A DNA stretch of 64,000 nucleotides from Haloechinothrix halophila YIM 93223 (GCF_000504245.1 NZ_KI632509.1:4677502-4741501), one strand, 5' to 3'; shown: positions 19,655 through 29,088, counted from the first letter of the stretch. Translations and numbers: made by a program. The notes: generated by a model from the letters alone, not told the origin.

Positions 19655-20560
19655 ATGCTGGACATTACCCGCCTGCGCCTGCTCCGAGCCGTCGTCGCGA
19701 CCGGCTCGATCCGGACCACCGCCACGCAACTCGGCTACACGCCGTCCGCTGTCAGCCAGCAACTCGCATCGCTGCAACGCGAAACCGGGCTGCGACTCAT
19801 CGAGCGCGTGGGCAGAGGCATCTGCCCCACAGCGGCAGGGCACACCCTCGCGGCGGAGGCCGAGTCACTGTTCGAGACGCTCACCCGGATCGACGGCGTC
19901 GTCAGCGATCTGCGCGCTGGCCGCATGGGCAGCCTCTCCATCGGCTACTTCGGCTCGGCGGGCACCACCTGGCTGCCGCCTGTCGTCGCCGCGCTGCGCA
20001 CCGAGTTCCCCGAGCTGCGGCTCGACCTGCGGATCACCGAGTTCGACCTCGGCGGACCGGAGCCCGACATCGACATCTTCGTCGAGCACGCCCATCCCGA
20101 TCACGCCGCGGGCCGCGAGGTGCGACGTCTCATCACCGACCCCTACTTCGCCGTCGTGCCGAAAGACGATCCGCTGGCGGAGAAGGCCCAGGTGCCGCTC
20201 GCGGAGCTGGCTGGCAGCCGATGGGTGGACAACGACATCAAGAAAGGGCCGTGCCGCGAGGTACTGCTCAACGCCTGTGCCGAGGCGGGTTTCAGCCCGG
20301 AGTTCGCGGTGGAGACCCACGACTACCGCACCGCGATCTCGTTCGTGGCCACCGGAATCGGCATCACCGTCCTGCCACGGCTCGGCATCGGCACACTGCC
20401 GGACGGCCTGGTCACCATCCCGGTGGTCGCACCGACGCCGATGCGGCACATCAGCGTCGCGGTCCGGCCCGCCGTCGCGCAGCACCCGGCCGCGCGCCGG
20501 GCCATCGAGCTACTGGAACGCAGCGCCGTTCAGGACACCGTGACCGCGTCGGCGAGCTGA
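19655..20560 (+). CDS. LysR-family transcriptional regulator
   Basis: A 301-residue regulator from ATG 19655. The N-terminal HTH is LLRAVVATGSIRTTATQLGY, TPSAVSQQLASLQRETGLRL, then RGICPTAAGHTLAAEAESLF. The effector-binding domain starts at about residue 90 (GSLSIGYFGSAGTTWLPPVV), and the second subdomain contains ETHDYRTAISFVATGIGITV. Family members bind divergent promoters and respond to a small metabolite; the EamA transporter is the likely target. Its 3' end overlaps the convergent TrkA-fragment gene by 31 nt. Confidence 0.92.
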   Translation: MLDITRLRLLRAVVATGSIRTTATQLGYTPSAVSQQLASLQRETGLRLIERVGRGICPTAAGHTLAAEAESLFETLTRIDGVVSDLRAGRMGSLSIGYFGSAGTTWLPPVVAALRTEFPELRLDLRITEFDLGGPEPDIDIFVEHAHPDHAAGREVRRLITDPYFAVVPKDDPLAEKAQVPLAELAGSRWVDNDIKKGPCREVLLNACAEAGFSPEFAVETHDYRTAISFVATGIGITVLPRLGIGTLPDGLVTIPVVAPTPMRHISVAVRPAVAQHPAARRAIELLERSAVQDTVTASAS

Positions 20561-20805
20561 GTGCGCCGCACGAGGCGCAAGGCGTAGCGCAGCGCGAGGA
20601 TGTCGTCGTGCGTGACGACGGCGACGACGTTCCAGTCCTGCCCGAGCGCCTCGCGGAGTCGCTCGTCGGACGGTGAGGGCAGATGCCGGACGGTCGAGCC
20701 CCATCGGCGAGCCTGCTCAGCTACCGCCGCGCTGAGCGATCCCGCACCGATGAGCAGCACCCGCTGGGGGCACATCCCCGCCGTGCCGGCATCTGCCCGC
20801 GCCAT
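20530..20805 (-). CDS. Truncated TrkA-N (RCK) NAD-binding domain protein, probable fragment
   Basis: A 91-residue ORF that follows the symporter by one base. It contains the dinucleotide-binding start RVLLIGAGSLSAAVAEQARR, then VAVVTHDDILALRYALRL, as in TrkA/RCK potassium-channel regulators. Those proteins have at least 120 residues per domain and usually several domains; this ORF stops halfway through the Rossmann fold. It runs 31 nt into the 3' end of the LysR gene. A gene whose 3' portion was lost is the simplest reading; a functional mini-protein cannot be excluded. Confidence 0.6.
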   Translation of the reverse strand: MARADAGTAGMCPQRVLLIGAGSLSAAVAEQARRWGSTVRHLPSPSDERLREALGQDWNVVAVVTHDDILALRYALRLVRRTQLADAVTVS

Positions 20806-20806
20806 A

Positions 20807-22396
20807 TCAGCCGATCCGCTCCGGCTCGACCTCCACGTCGCCCTCACGGAGCCGCGCGCGGAACTTCGCCAGCTCCTGCTTGACCACCGGTGCCAGCAGG
20901 TACAGGCCCGCGATGTTGACCACCGAGAGCAGGAACAGCACCGCGTCGGTGAAGTCGAGCACGCTGCTGAAGGTCAGCACCGCGCCGACGACGATGAACG
21001 CGCAGTACACCAGCTGGTACACGCGGGTACTGAACGTGCTCTCGCCGAACAGGTGGCCCCACGCCTTCTGGCCGTAGTAGCCCCACGTGATCATCGTGGA
21101 GACGGCGAACAGGATCACCGCGAGCGTCAGCACGTACGGGAAGCCAGGCAGCACGGTCTCGAACGCGCTGGAGGTGACGGTGACGCCGTCGGCCTTCTCC
21201 CCGTCCGCGACGTAGGTCGCCTTCGCGTCGTTCCAGAACTGCGAGTTGGCGATGACGATGGTCAGCGCCGTCATGGTGCAGACGACGACGGTGTCGATGA
21301 ACGGCTCAAGCAGGGCGACAAGGCCCTCGGTCGCCGGGTAGCGGGTCTTGACCGCCGAGTGCGCGATCGGCGCGGAGCCGAGGCCCGCTTCGTTGGAGAA
21401 CGCGGCGCGGGTGAAGCCGACGATCAGCGCGCCGATGGCACCGCCGACGACGCCCTCGCCGGTGAACGCGCCGCTGAAGATCTGGCCGAAGGCGCCAGGA
21501 ACGAGGTCGATGTTGACCAGGATGACGATCGCGCACGCCGCGACGTAGATGGCGGCCATGGACGGCACGAGCCTGCTGGTCACGCGGCCGACCGACTTGA
21601 TGCCACCGAAGATCACCGCGCCGACGACGACCGCGAGGATGAGACCCATGATGAGCGCGGCACCGTCGCTGGCGAGGATGCTGTCCTCGCCACCGGTGAC
21701 GTCACGTAGCTGCGCGACGGTCTGGTTCGCCTGGAACATGTTGCCGCCGCCGATACCGAACAGCAAGATCATGACGGCGGCGAGCCCGGCGAGCGTCCCG
21801 CCGATCACGCGACCCGCCGAGCCGGGAATCCGCTCGGCGATGCCCTTGCGCAGGTAATGCATCGGGCCACCGGACACGGTCCCGTCCGGGTGCACCTCGC
21901 GGTACCGCACGCCAAGGGTGCACTCGACGAACTTGGTGCACATGCCGAGCAGGCCGCACAGCACCATCCAGAACGTCGCCCCCGCGCCACCGATGGTGAC
22001 CGCGACGCCGACACCGGCGATGTTGCCCAGCCCGACAGTGCCGGACACCGCCGAGCTCAGCGCCTGGAAGTGGGTGATCTCCCCCGGCTCGTCGTCCTTG
22101 GTGTACTTGCCGCGCACGACCTCGGTAGCCAGCTTGAAGCTGCGGAACTGGATGAAGCCGAAGTAGAGCGTGAAGATGATGCCGGCAAGGACCAGCCAGG
22201 ACACGATCCACGGGAAGGTGGCCCCGAAGACCGTGACCTCGGCGAAGACGAACCCGCCGAGCCCTTCGGCGATGGGGTCGAACCAGCTGTTGATCGTCTC
22301 TTCGATCCGCGCGAGAGTCCCTCCGCCCCCTTCGGGCTCCTGCGCGAGCACGGCTTCGGATCGGAACACCGATCCGTAGTGGTGAACGGGCACCAT
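20807..22396 (-). CDS. Alanine/glycine:cation symporter (AGCS family)
   Basis: A 529-residue integral membrane protein that takes up Ala or Gly with Na+ (or H+). The ATG at 22394-22396 has AAAGGAGA upstream. Family signatures are FGFIQFRSFKLATEVVRGKY, ITHFQALSSAVSGTVGLGNI, AGVGVAVTIGGAGATFWMVL, VSGGPMHYLRKGI and AAFSNEAGLGSAPIAHSAVK. About ten to eleven hydrophobic segments follow. The first about 60 residues are unusually long and polar before the first membrane span. A TrkA-N fragment follows in the same operon. Confidence 0.93.
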   Translation of the reverse strand: MVPVHHYGSVFRSEAVLAQEPEGGGGTLARIEETINSWFDPIAEGLGGFVFAEVTVFGATFPWIVSWLVLAGIIFTLYFGFIQFRSFKLATEVVRGKYTKDDEPGEITHFQALSSAVSGTVGLGNIAGVGVAVTIGGAGATFWMVLCGLLGMCTKFVECTLGVRYREVHPDGTVSGGPMHYLRKGIAERIPGSAGRVIGGTLAGLAAVMILLFGIGGGNMFQANQTVAQLRDVTGGEDSILASDGAALIMGLILAVVVGAVIFGGIKSVGRVTSRLVPSMAAIYVAACAIVILVNIDLVPGAFGQIFSGAFTGEGVVGGAIGALIVGFTRAAFSNEAGLGSAPIAHSAVKTRYPATEGLVALLEPFIDTVVVCTMTALTIVIANSQFWNDAKATYVADGEKADGVTVTSSAFETVLPGFPYVLTLAVILFAVSTMITWGYYGQKAWGHLFGESTFSTRVYQLVYCAFIVVGAVLTFSSVLDFTDAVLFLLSVVNIAGLYLLAPVVKQELAKFRARLREGDVEVEPERIG

Positions 22397-22648
22397 TGCG
22401 ATCTCCTTTGGACACGCTGTCGGGGCGCACCCAGGCTCAGTAGCCGAGACGGCGGGTGCGCTGTGCAGTTCGAAAACCGTATGTGAGCCCGAACACCCGC
22501 GTATTGTTCGATTGGCTAGGAAATCGCGCGTGATCTTGTGGAGGCGGACAAGGTCTAGGCTGAACGGCCGATGATCTCGTCCCATGCGTGGCGGCCCGTG
22601 TCGGAGGGGTGAGGTCGACAGTCGGCGGGCGCGACGCCACCTCCGGCG

Positions 22649-24184
22649 TCAGCTCACCTGACGCTCGCGGCCCTCCCAGAACGGGGCGCGGAGCTTGAAC
22701 TTCTGCAACTTGCCGGTCGCGGTGCGGGCCAGTTCCGTGCGGAACTCCACCGACGTCGGCGCCTTGTACCCCGCCAGCCGTTCCTTGCAGTGCTTGATCA
22801 GCTCCGCCTCGGACACCTCGGCGCCAGGCACGGTTACCACAAGGGCCTTGATCGTCTCGCCCCACTTCTCATCAGGCACTCCGATCACAGCGACCTCAGC
22901 CACGGCCGGATGGCTGTGCAAGCAGTCCTCCACCTCGATCGACGAGACGTTCTCCCCGCCGGTGATGATCACGTCCTTCTTGCGGTCCATGATCGTGAGG
23001 TAGTTCTCCTCATCGAACACGCCGCCATCACCGGTATGGAACCAGCCGCCCTCGAGCTGCCGGGCGCTCTCCTCCGGCTGCTCCCAGTAGCCCTCAAGGA
23101 CGACGTTGGACCGGGCGAGCACTTCGCCGGACTCCGACGTCCGCAGTGTCACGCCGAGGGCTGGCGCCCCCGCCCGCACCAGCTTGGCGGCGCGCTCACC
23201 CGCGCTGAAGTCGTCCCATTCGGAGCGGGAGCGGTTGATCGTCAGCAACGGCGACGTCTCGGTGAGGCCGTAGATCTGGATGAACTCCCAACCCAGTTCG
23301 GTCTCGACCCGCTCGATCGTCGTGGTCGGTGGCGGTGCGCCCGCCACGATCACGCGCACCCGGTCGCGGCCGGGAATCTCACCCTCCCAGTCTTTGACGG
23401 CGTCCAGTGCCGCGTTGACCACGGCGGGCGCGGCGCACAACACCGTGACGCCGTACTTCTCGACACGCCGCAGGATCTCCGCGCCGTCGATCTTGCGGAT
23501 GACGATCTGCGGCACGCCGAGCCCGGCCATCGCGAACGGCATGCCCCAGCCGTTGCAGTGGAACATCGGCAGCGTGTGCAAGTAGACGTCGCGATCGGTC
23601 ACGCCAGCGTGCAGCGCGAACGTCGTGGCGTTGACCCAGATGTTGCGGTGCGTCAGTTGCACACCCTTGGGACGCGCGGTGGTGCCGCTAGTGTAGTTGA
23701 TGGTGGCCGTGGCGCCTTCGTCGGCGGGCCACAGCTTCGGGTCCGCGTCGAAGCGGTACAGCTCGGCGTCACTGGCCGCGCCGAGCGTGAAGCGGTGTTT
23801 GATCGGAATGTCCGGCACGATGTCTTCGAGTTCGGGATCGACCAGCAGCACACTGGCGCCGGAATGCTCGACGATGTAGCGGATTTCCTCGGCGCTGAGC
23901 CGGAAGTTGATCGGGACGAGCACCCTGCCGTAGCCGCAGACCCCGAAAAACGACGTCAGCAGCCGCGCGCTGTTGTGCGACACGATCGCGACGCGCTCGC
24001 CCTGCTCGACGCCGAGCGCGTCCAGACCGGCCGCCTGTGCCCTGGCGAGTTCAGCGACCCGTTTGTAGGTCAGGCCGGGGAGCGGTTCTGCCGGCTGGTC
24101 GGGTTCATCCACGATTCCGGTTCGTTCGCCATAGACGCTTTCCGCCCGGTCGAGAAAATCCCGTGCGCTGAACGGCACGAACAT
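22649..24184 (-). CDS. Acyl-CoA synthetase / fatty acid-CoA ligase
   Basis: A 511-residue AMP-forming ligase that activates a carboxylic acid with ATP and CoA. The adenylate motifs are complete: INYTSGTTARPKGVQLTHRN (P-loop), IQIYGLTETSPLLTINRSRS, GGWFHTGDGGVFDEENYLTI (Asp), DRKKDVIITGGENVSSIEVE, and the C-terminal catalytic Lys in RTATGKLQKFKLR. The start at 24184 follows CAGGAGGCC. Acyl specificity is unknown; medium or long chain is typical for this FadD-like type. A perfect ACCCAC-4-GTGGGT palindrome lies 146 bp upstream. Confidence 0.93.
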   Translation of the reverse strand: MFVPFSARDFLDRAESVYGERTGIVDEPDQPAEPLPGLTYKRVAELARAQAAGLDALGVEQGERVAIVSHNSARLLTSFFGVCGYGRVLVPINFRLSAEEIRYIVEHSGASVLLVDPELEDIVPDIPIKHRFTLGAASDAELYRFDADPKLWPADEGATATINYTSGTTARPKGVQLTHRNIWVNATTFALHAGVTDRDVYLHTLPMFHCNGWGMPFAMAGLGVPQIVIRKIDGAEILRRVEKYGVTVLCAAPAVVNAALDAVKDWEGEIPGRDRVRVIVAGAPPPTTTIERVETELGWEFIQIYGLTETSPLLTINRSRSEWDDFSAGERAAKLVRAGAPALGVTLRTSESGEVLARSNVVLEGYWEQPEESARQLEGGWFHTGDGGVFDEENYLTIMDRKKDVIITGGENVSSIEVEDCLHSHPAVAEVAVIGVPDEKWGETIKALVVTVPGAEVSEAELIKHCKERLAGYKAPTSVEFRTELARTATGKLQKFKLRAPFWEGRERQVS

Positions 24185-24329
24185 GCTGGCCTCCTGAACA
24201 GTGTGTCCGCCTCAGATACACATCACAGTCACGGTCGCACCAGCGACGGGGAAACGCCAGGGCTCACCGACACACAACCGCGCCCGTTGGACGCACTCTT
24301 GACCACACTCTCGGCGCACGCCAGGCATC

Positions 24330-24345
24330 ACCCACCAGAGTGGGT
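24330..24345 (-). promoter_or_regulatory. Palindromic operator candidate upstream of the acyl-CoA synthetase
   Basis: ACCCAC-CAGA-GTGGGT is a perfect 6-bp-arm inverted repeat in the 280-bp gap between the ligase start and the IS element. Its position suits a TetR- or FadR-like repressor; no adjacent regulator gene exists. The rest of this gap shows no coding potential. Confidence 0.45.
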
Positions 24346-24465
24346 ATGTCGTCCTGCGCCACGATGGGTGAGACAGGTTGTGCCTATCTCGGACGGCCGC
24401 GGGCGGCGCTGGCTGCCCGGTTCGGGTCGTGCCGTGGCCCCATCGAGGACGTGCCAGCACGTTAG

Positions 24466-25886
24466 TACGACAGCGGTAGATCGAGATGTTCATGGTTCGG
24501 TTCGTGCGCGTCGCTGGTAGTGGCTGGTTTTGGCGCGGTACTGGTGTTGCCGTCGCCAGAGTGACCAGCGCAGTCGGTGGCTGAAGTCGCTGATCGGGCG
24601 GGCGATGAGGACGTTGAAGAGGTGGTGTATCTCGTTGCAGGTCAACGGGATCAACCCGTCGGGTGTCGGGTGGCGTTCGCGTTCGGTGGCAGCGAGCACG
24701 GCGAGGTAGGCGTGGGCAAGCATCGCCAGCACGGTCCAGCGGTGCCAGGAGACCCAGCGGCGAACCTGGTGCTGATCCAGCCCGGTCAGGCCTTTGCTGG
24801 CCTGGAACGACTCCTCCACGGTCCAACGCCGTCCGGCCACACGCACCAGCTCCGATAGCGGCACCGGGCTCGGGGCGTAACAGCGGTAGAACGCCAGCTC
24901 GCCGGTGCTGCTGTTGCGGCGGATGAGTAGCCATCGCTGCCCCGGCTTGGCGGTGTCGATGGTGATCCAAGCCCAGTCGTAGAACCGCTGGCCCCTGGAA
25001 CCCGCTCCGGCGGAGAGACGCTGCCAGGCGCATCTGGGCAGGCGGGCGGCGATGGCGTCTGCGCGGAGCTTTCTCGCCGCGGTCATCACGGGGTGGCTGC
25101 GGGCAACGGCCAGAACGTAGCCGACACCGCGATCCTCCAGTGCGTTGCGCAGGCGCGGGTCGGCACCATAGACCTCGTCGCCAGCCACCCAGGACGCGGT
25201 GGCGCCGCCGTCGAGCGCGGCGAGGATCATCTCGCGCGCCAGCGTGGGCTTGGTCGCGAACTCCACCTCGCCCGGCACCCCCGCAGCAGCACGCCGCTCG
25301 GTGTCGGCGACCCAGGATTTCGGGAGGTACAACGCCCGGTCGATCAGCGCATGCCCCCGACTGGTGGCATAGGGTCAGATACACCGCGACCTGCGAGTTC
25401 TCGATCCGACCAGCGGTGCCGGTGTACTGGCGCTGCACCCCGACAGTGCGATTTCCCTTCTTGAGATCGCCCGTCTCATCGACCACCAACACGGCCCGTT
25501 CGGCACCGAGGTGCTCGACCACATAGTCACGCAGGTCGTCCCGCACGCCGTCGTGGTCCCACACCGCCCGGCGCAGCAGGTGCTGCAGCCCTTCCGGCGT
25601 GGCGTGTCCAACATGCTCAGCGATGGTCCAACAGTTCTTCGTCGGCACCTCCGAGACCAGCCCGCGCACCAGGTCCTCGGCGTGGCGACGCGGCTCTACA
25701 CGGCCGAACCGGCCACAGATGCGTGCCAACAGATCCTGAAATCGCGCCCCGAACACGCCAGGGTCTACACTGGCAGCCGCGGCCACCGCAAGATCAACTT
25801 GGTTCCACACAAACCCGGCATGATCACGCGGTGGCCGCCCTCATGTCACGCCACCACGCCCAAGATCACGATCTACCGCTGTCGTA
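24466..25886 (-). mobile_element. IS701-type insertion sequence with terminal inverted repeats and TTAG duplication
   Basis: The element is 1,421 bp. The left end reads TACGACAGCGGTAGATCGAG; the right end, reverse-complemented, reads TACGACAGCGGTAGATCGTG, and similarity continues a few bases more. It is flanked by TTAG at 24462-24465 and TTAG at 25887-25890, a 4-bp target duplication of the YTAR type expected for IS701 elements. The ends are thus intact and the insertion recent, although the transposase gene has a frameshift. Confidence 0.9.
24490..25810 (-). pseudogene. IS701-family DDE transposase, single-base frameshift
   Basis: The N-terminal part from GTG 25810 reads FQDLLARICGRFGRVEPRRH, LVSEVPTKNCWTIAEHVGHA, TPEGLQHLLRRAVWDHDGVR, AVLVVDETGDLKKGNRTVGV (DDE Asp) and QRQYTGTAGRIENSQVAVYL. 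At the GGG of 25372-25374 one base appears to be extra; the frame that continues reads LYLPKSWVADTERRAAAGVP, VAGDEVYGADPRLRNALEDR (second Asp), WTVEESFQASKGLTGLDQHQ (Glu) and on to the stop at 24490. Removing one base restores a complete transposase of about 440 residues. A programmed shift is possible but there is no slippery heptamer. Confidence 0.88.
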
Positions 25887-26285
25887 TTAGGCCACCTGGA
25901 GGCCAGTGATACCGGAAGTTGTGACAACCTCTCATCGATCGGCGTTCGCATCACCATGCGTAATGCAACACTAGGCCAAATGCGCGGAATTGTTAGTCGA
26001 ACCTACCATCGCATTATCACGTATCGTTCGCCGCGCGTTTCTCGAACGCCGACCGCCGCGGCAAGATCACCTCAGTCCACGGCATAACCTGTGCCGATGA
26101 TCGCCCCAAAGAATTTGGTCGGTCGCTCTTTCAGGGAATGTACCGTCGCGTTCTCCCGCTGGTAACTTCCTATTCGCAACGGCCCAGTTCAAATGGCGAA
26201 ACCATGAGGACACGGTCACCATTCCGCCGTCCTCAGTGATAAACCGGCCAACCTGCGATCACCCTTTCCTGATTGGCGGTGGACT
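25887..26285. other. AT-richer intergenic region between the IS and the DXS-like gene
   Basis: About 400 bp without a convincing ORF on either strand, visibly less GC-rich than the surroundings. A palindrome GTTGTGACAAC lies at 25918-25928. The final part is the promoter and leader of the DXS-like gene. The composition suggests DNA of foreign or degraded origin, but no gene remnant could be recognised. Confidence 0.4.
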
Positions 26286-28001
26286 GTGACCAGCTCGGGC
26301 GACACCCTGCTGTCGCGGGTCAATGAACCATCCGACCTGCGCGGGCTCTCCGAGACCGAGGTGGCGCGCCTGGCCAGCGAGGCCAAGGAGCACCTCGACA
26401 CCCGCACCGAGGCCCTTAGTGGGGGCACCGTCGAGCTGACACTCGCAGTGCACCGGATCTTCACCGCCCCCAAAGACGTCTTGCTGTTCGACACTCACCA
26501 CACGGCCGCGGCGCGGGGAATCCTGACCAGCCGAGCAGAGGAGCCCGCTCACGCTCCGCCCCAGTTCAGCGACCACGCGCACGCAGCGACACCACTGTCC
26601 TATGCGGACGGAATGGCGAAGGCGTTCGCGGTGCGCGGCACGACACGGAAGCGGCGCGTGGTCGCGGTGATCGGCGACGACGCGCTGACCAGCGGGCTGA
26701 GCTGGGAAGCACTGAACAACATCGGCGCGGCACCCACCCGGCCGGTCGTGGTGGTACTCAACGATGGCGGCAAGCCGTATGCCTCGGTGCAGGGCGGGAT
26801 CGCCAGGCACCTCACCGAACTGAAGCGAGCGGCAGCAGGGCTGGCCGCGAGCCAGATTCCCGTGCAACGGCGAGGAAAACCGTTGCGGACGAACGTGTTC
26901 ACCGATCTCGGATTCGTCTATATCGGACCGGTCGACGGTCACAACATGAACGCTTTGGAACGCGCGTTGCGGCGGGCGGCTACCGTGGGCCGCCCGGTAC
27001 TGGTGCACTGCGTCACCAAACAGCAGACCGAATCCGTTGCCGTGCCACCAGAAACGACGAAGCGGCGGCGCTCCCGCGCGCGTAGGACGTGGACGTCGGT
27101 ATTCGAGACGGAACTGGCGGCGATCGGTGCCGACCGCGACGACGTCGTGTGCGTGACGGCAGGCACCGGTGTCGGTGAGTTCGCGACCCGGTTCCCCGAC
27201 CGAGTATTCGACGTCGGTAACGCCGAACCGCACGCCATCACCTCGGCAGCGGGCCTCGCGCTCGGCGGCGCACGTCCGGTAGTCCGGTTACGCGCGGACG
27301 CGCTGCCCCGAGCGTTCGATCGGCTGCTCGCCGACGTCGCACGCCACCGGCTGCCAGTCACCGTCGGGCTCGACCATGCCGGGGTGAACGGGCAGGGCGA
27401 CCACGGCGTGTGGGATCCAGCCGTGCTCGCCGCGATTCCCGGGCTGTGGCTCGGTGCGCCACGCGACACCGTCCGGCTCCGGGAGATGCTGCGCCAGGCG
27501 ATCGAACGCGACACCGGCCCGACCGTGCTGCGGCATCCGCCCGGCCCAGCGCCACTGGACGTCCCCGCGGCGAGGCGCGTCGGCCCGTGCGACGTGCTGC
27601 GCGAGGCGGCCGACCCGGACGTCGTGCTGCTCGCGCCAGGCGCGCTCGCGCAGCCGTGCCTCGCCGCGGCCGAGTCACTGGCATTGCGGGAGGTCAGCGC
27701 CACCGTGCTTGATCCACGATGGTCGGTCCCGGCTGACTCGGCGTTGATCAAGTTGCTCGCCCCGCACCGGATGGTCGTCGTGGTCGAAGAGGCCACGGCG
27801 ACCGGCGGGCTCGGCGCACGGCTCGCGCAAGCGCTGGCGGCGGCCGGGTCGGGCACCAGGGTCGTCACGCACGCGCTACCGCCGCGCTTTCTGCCCCGCG
27901 CCTCACGCGACCAACTGCTACGGGCGTGCTCGCTGGACGCCTCCGGCATCGCGCAGGTGGTGGGCACGCTGCTGGGTAAGCCGTCATTGCGGCAGGGGTA
28001 G
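26286..28001 (+). CDS. DXS-like thiamine-diphosphate enzyme with altered cofactor site
   Basis: A 571-residue homologue of 1-deoxy-D-xylulose-5-phosphate synthase (usually about 620-640). Recognisable blocks: LSGGTVELTLAVHRIFTAPK, VVAVIGDDALTSGLSWEALN, FTDLGFVYIGPVDGHNMNAL, DRVFDVGNAEPHAITSAAGL (AE-HA catalytic Glu) and the C-terminal VVVVEEATATGGLGARLAQA. Key positions differ from true DXS. The SGH before the first conserved block is lost. DVGHQ-Y-HK is replaced by DTHHTAAARG. The Mg/ThDP motif GDG is GDD and its partner NDN is NDG, and the DG-TH-G loop is shortened to GQGDHG. It may be inactive or act on another substrate. The GTG start has only a weak ribosome site. Confidence 0.75.
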   Translation: MTSSGDTLLSRVNEPSDLRGLSETEVARLASEAKEHLDTRTEALSGGTVELTLAVHRIFTAPKDVLLFDTHHTAAARGILTSRAEEPAHAPPQFSDHAHAATPLSYADGMAKAFAVRGTTRKRRVVAVIGDDALTSGLSWEALNNIGAAPTRPVVVVLNDGGKPYASVQGGIARHLTELKRAAAGLAASQIPVQRRGKPLRTNVFTDLGFVYIGPVDGHNMNALERALRRAATVGRPVLVHCVTKQQTESVAVPPETTKRRRSRARRTWTSVFETELAAIGADRDDVVCVTAGTGVGEFATRFPDRVFDVGNAEPHAITSAAGLALGGARPVVRLRADALPRAFDRLLADVARHRLPVTVGLDHAGVNGQGDHGVWDPAVLAAIPGLWLGAPRDTVRLREMLRQAIERDTGPTVLRHPPGPAPLDVPAARRVGPCDVLREAADPDVVLLAPGALAQPCLAAAESLALREVSATVLDPRWSVPADSALIKLLAPHRMVVVVEEATATGGLGARLAQALAAAGSGTRVVTHALPPRFLPRASRDQLLRACSLDASGIAQVVGTLLGKPSLRQG

Positions 28002-28023
28002 CAGCGGCGTCCCGCTGAGGAGG

Positions 28024-29088
28024 TCAGTACGGGTTTTCCTCCGCGCCACGCACGTCGACGACGTCGTCGGAGAGCCGCTTCGGGAACGACACGACGTCCG
28101 GCTGCCCGTCGGAGGTGTAGCGCTGCTTCGGGTGCTCGGCCAGCCAGTCCAGCCAGTACGCGGAGTCGAACTTGACCCTGCCCTTGCCTGACCGGATGCG
28201 CGGAACGCCACCGCCGTCGAGCCCGGCGAACGGCGACGGCGCGGGTTCGGCCCCGACCAGCATGACGCCGTCGAAGCGATAGGACTGGCCGTTCCAACTG
28301 CCGCGACGCACGAGGCGTCGATCACCAGGGAAGATGCCGAGCGGCAGCGCCATGGTGCGCACCGTCACGCCCGGTGCCGCGTCTTTGATGCCGTTGATGT
28401 TGCTGACCAGTTCGCGCTGCACGCCGGCGCTGTCCAGTGAGCCGAGGTTGGCGTGCGTGCTGGTGTGCGCGCCGATCTCGTAGCCATTGTCGTGCAGCCA
28501 CGCCAGCGCGCGCTCGTCCCCAGCGAACGGGTCGGCGTTAACGTAAAACGTTCCGGTCGGATTGAAATCGGAGTGTTTCTCACCGAACTCCGTCAGGATG
28601 CCGACCATGGTGCCCGGCTTCGGCTCGCCGTCCTTGCCGATGCGGATCTGACTCGCGGTGGAGTCGTCGAAGGTCAGCACCACCGGGTGCGTGCCGGCGG
28701 GCAGGTCGATATCGCCAGAGACGAGCTGTGCCGCCGTCACCGGCCGGTAGTCCTCACGGTACAGCCGTCTCAGTTCGGCGCGGAATTCCCTCGGCGTCTG
28801 GTCGTACTCGCTGACCGGGTTCGGCGTGAGCTGGTGGTACATCAGCACCGGAACGAGGCCGAGTTCGTTGGCGCCGACGTCCGCCGGGTCAGGGGCGGCC
28901 GACGTGGTGACCGACGCGGTGGGCGGTGGGCTGCTGGTCGTCGTGGCGCTCGTCGTTGACCGCGGCGCTGGGCTTGACGCGGCCACGTCTTGGGTGCCCG
29001 ACACCGGGGCGCTACACCCGCCGAGTACCGCGCCGATCAGTCCAATCGCAACCGTCGTTATCGCCGCGTGACCTGGTCCGATCGTCAT
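28024..29088 (-). CDS. Secreted lipoprotein, NodB-type polysaccharide deacetylase
   Basis: A 354-residue exported enzyme. The N-terminal hydrophobic segment ends in a lipobox (LGGCSAP), followed by a Ser/Thr/Pro/Ala linker to about residue 70. The catalytic domain shows VPVLMYHQLTP, the DD pair in VVLTFDDSTASQ, and the zinc-binding HxxxH in IGAHTSTHANLGSLD. It removes acyl groups from a surface glycan, probably peptidoglycan or exopolysaccharide, outside the membrane. It is divergent from the secreted glycoside-hydrolase-like gene at 29212, suggesting a shared wall-related role. Confidence 0.88.
   Translation of the reverse strand: MTIGPGHAAITTVAIGLIGAVLGGCSAPVSGTQDVAASSPAPRSTTSATTTSSPPPTASVTTSAAPDPADVGANELGLVPVLMYHQLTPNPVSEYDQTPREFRAELRRLYREDYRPVTAAQLVSGDIDLPAGTHPVVLTFDDSTASQIRIGKDGEPKPGTMVGILTEFGEKHSDFNPTGTFYVNADPFAGDERALAWLHDNGYEIGAHTSTHANLGSLDSAGVQRELVSNINGIKDAAPGVTVRTMALPLGIFPGDRRLVRRGSWNGQSYRFDGVMLVGAEPAPSPFAGLDGGGVPRIRSGKGRVKFDSAYWLDWLAEHPKQRYTSDGQPDVVSFPKRLSDDVVDVRGAEENPY

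Noticed and set aside
25360-25380. Programmed translational frameshift in the IS transposase
   Set aside because: No slippery heptamer or downstream structure is evident, and IS701 transposases are normally made from one frame; a lesion or sequence error is simpler.
26939-28297. 452-codon minus-strand frame opposite the DXS-like gene
   Set aside because: Ser/Arg/Ala-rich antisense shadow; the plus strand carries DXS-family blocks.
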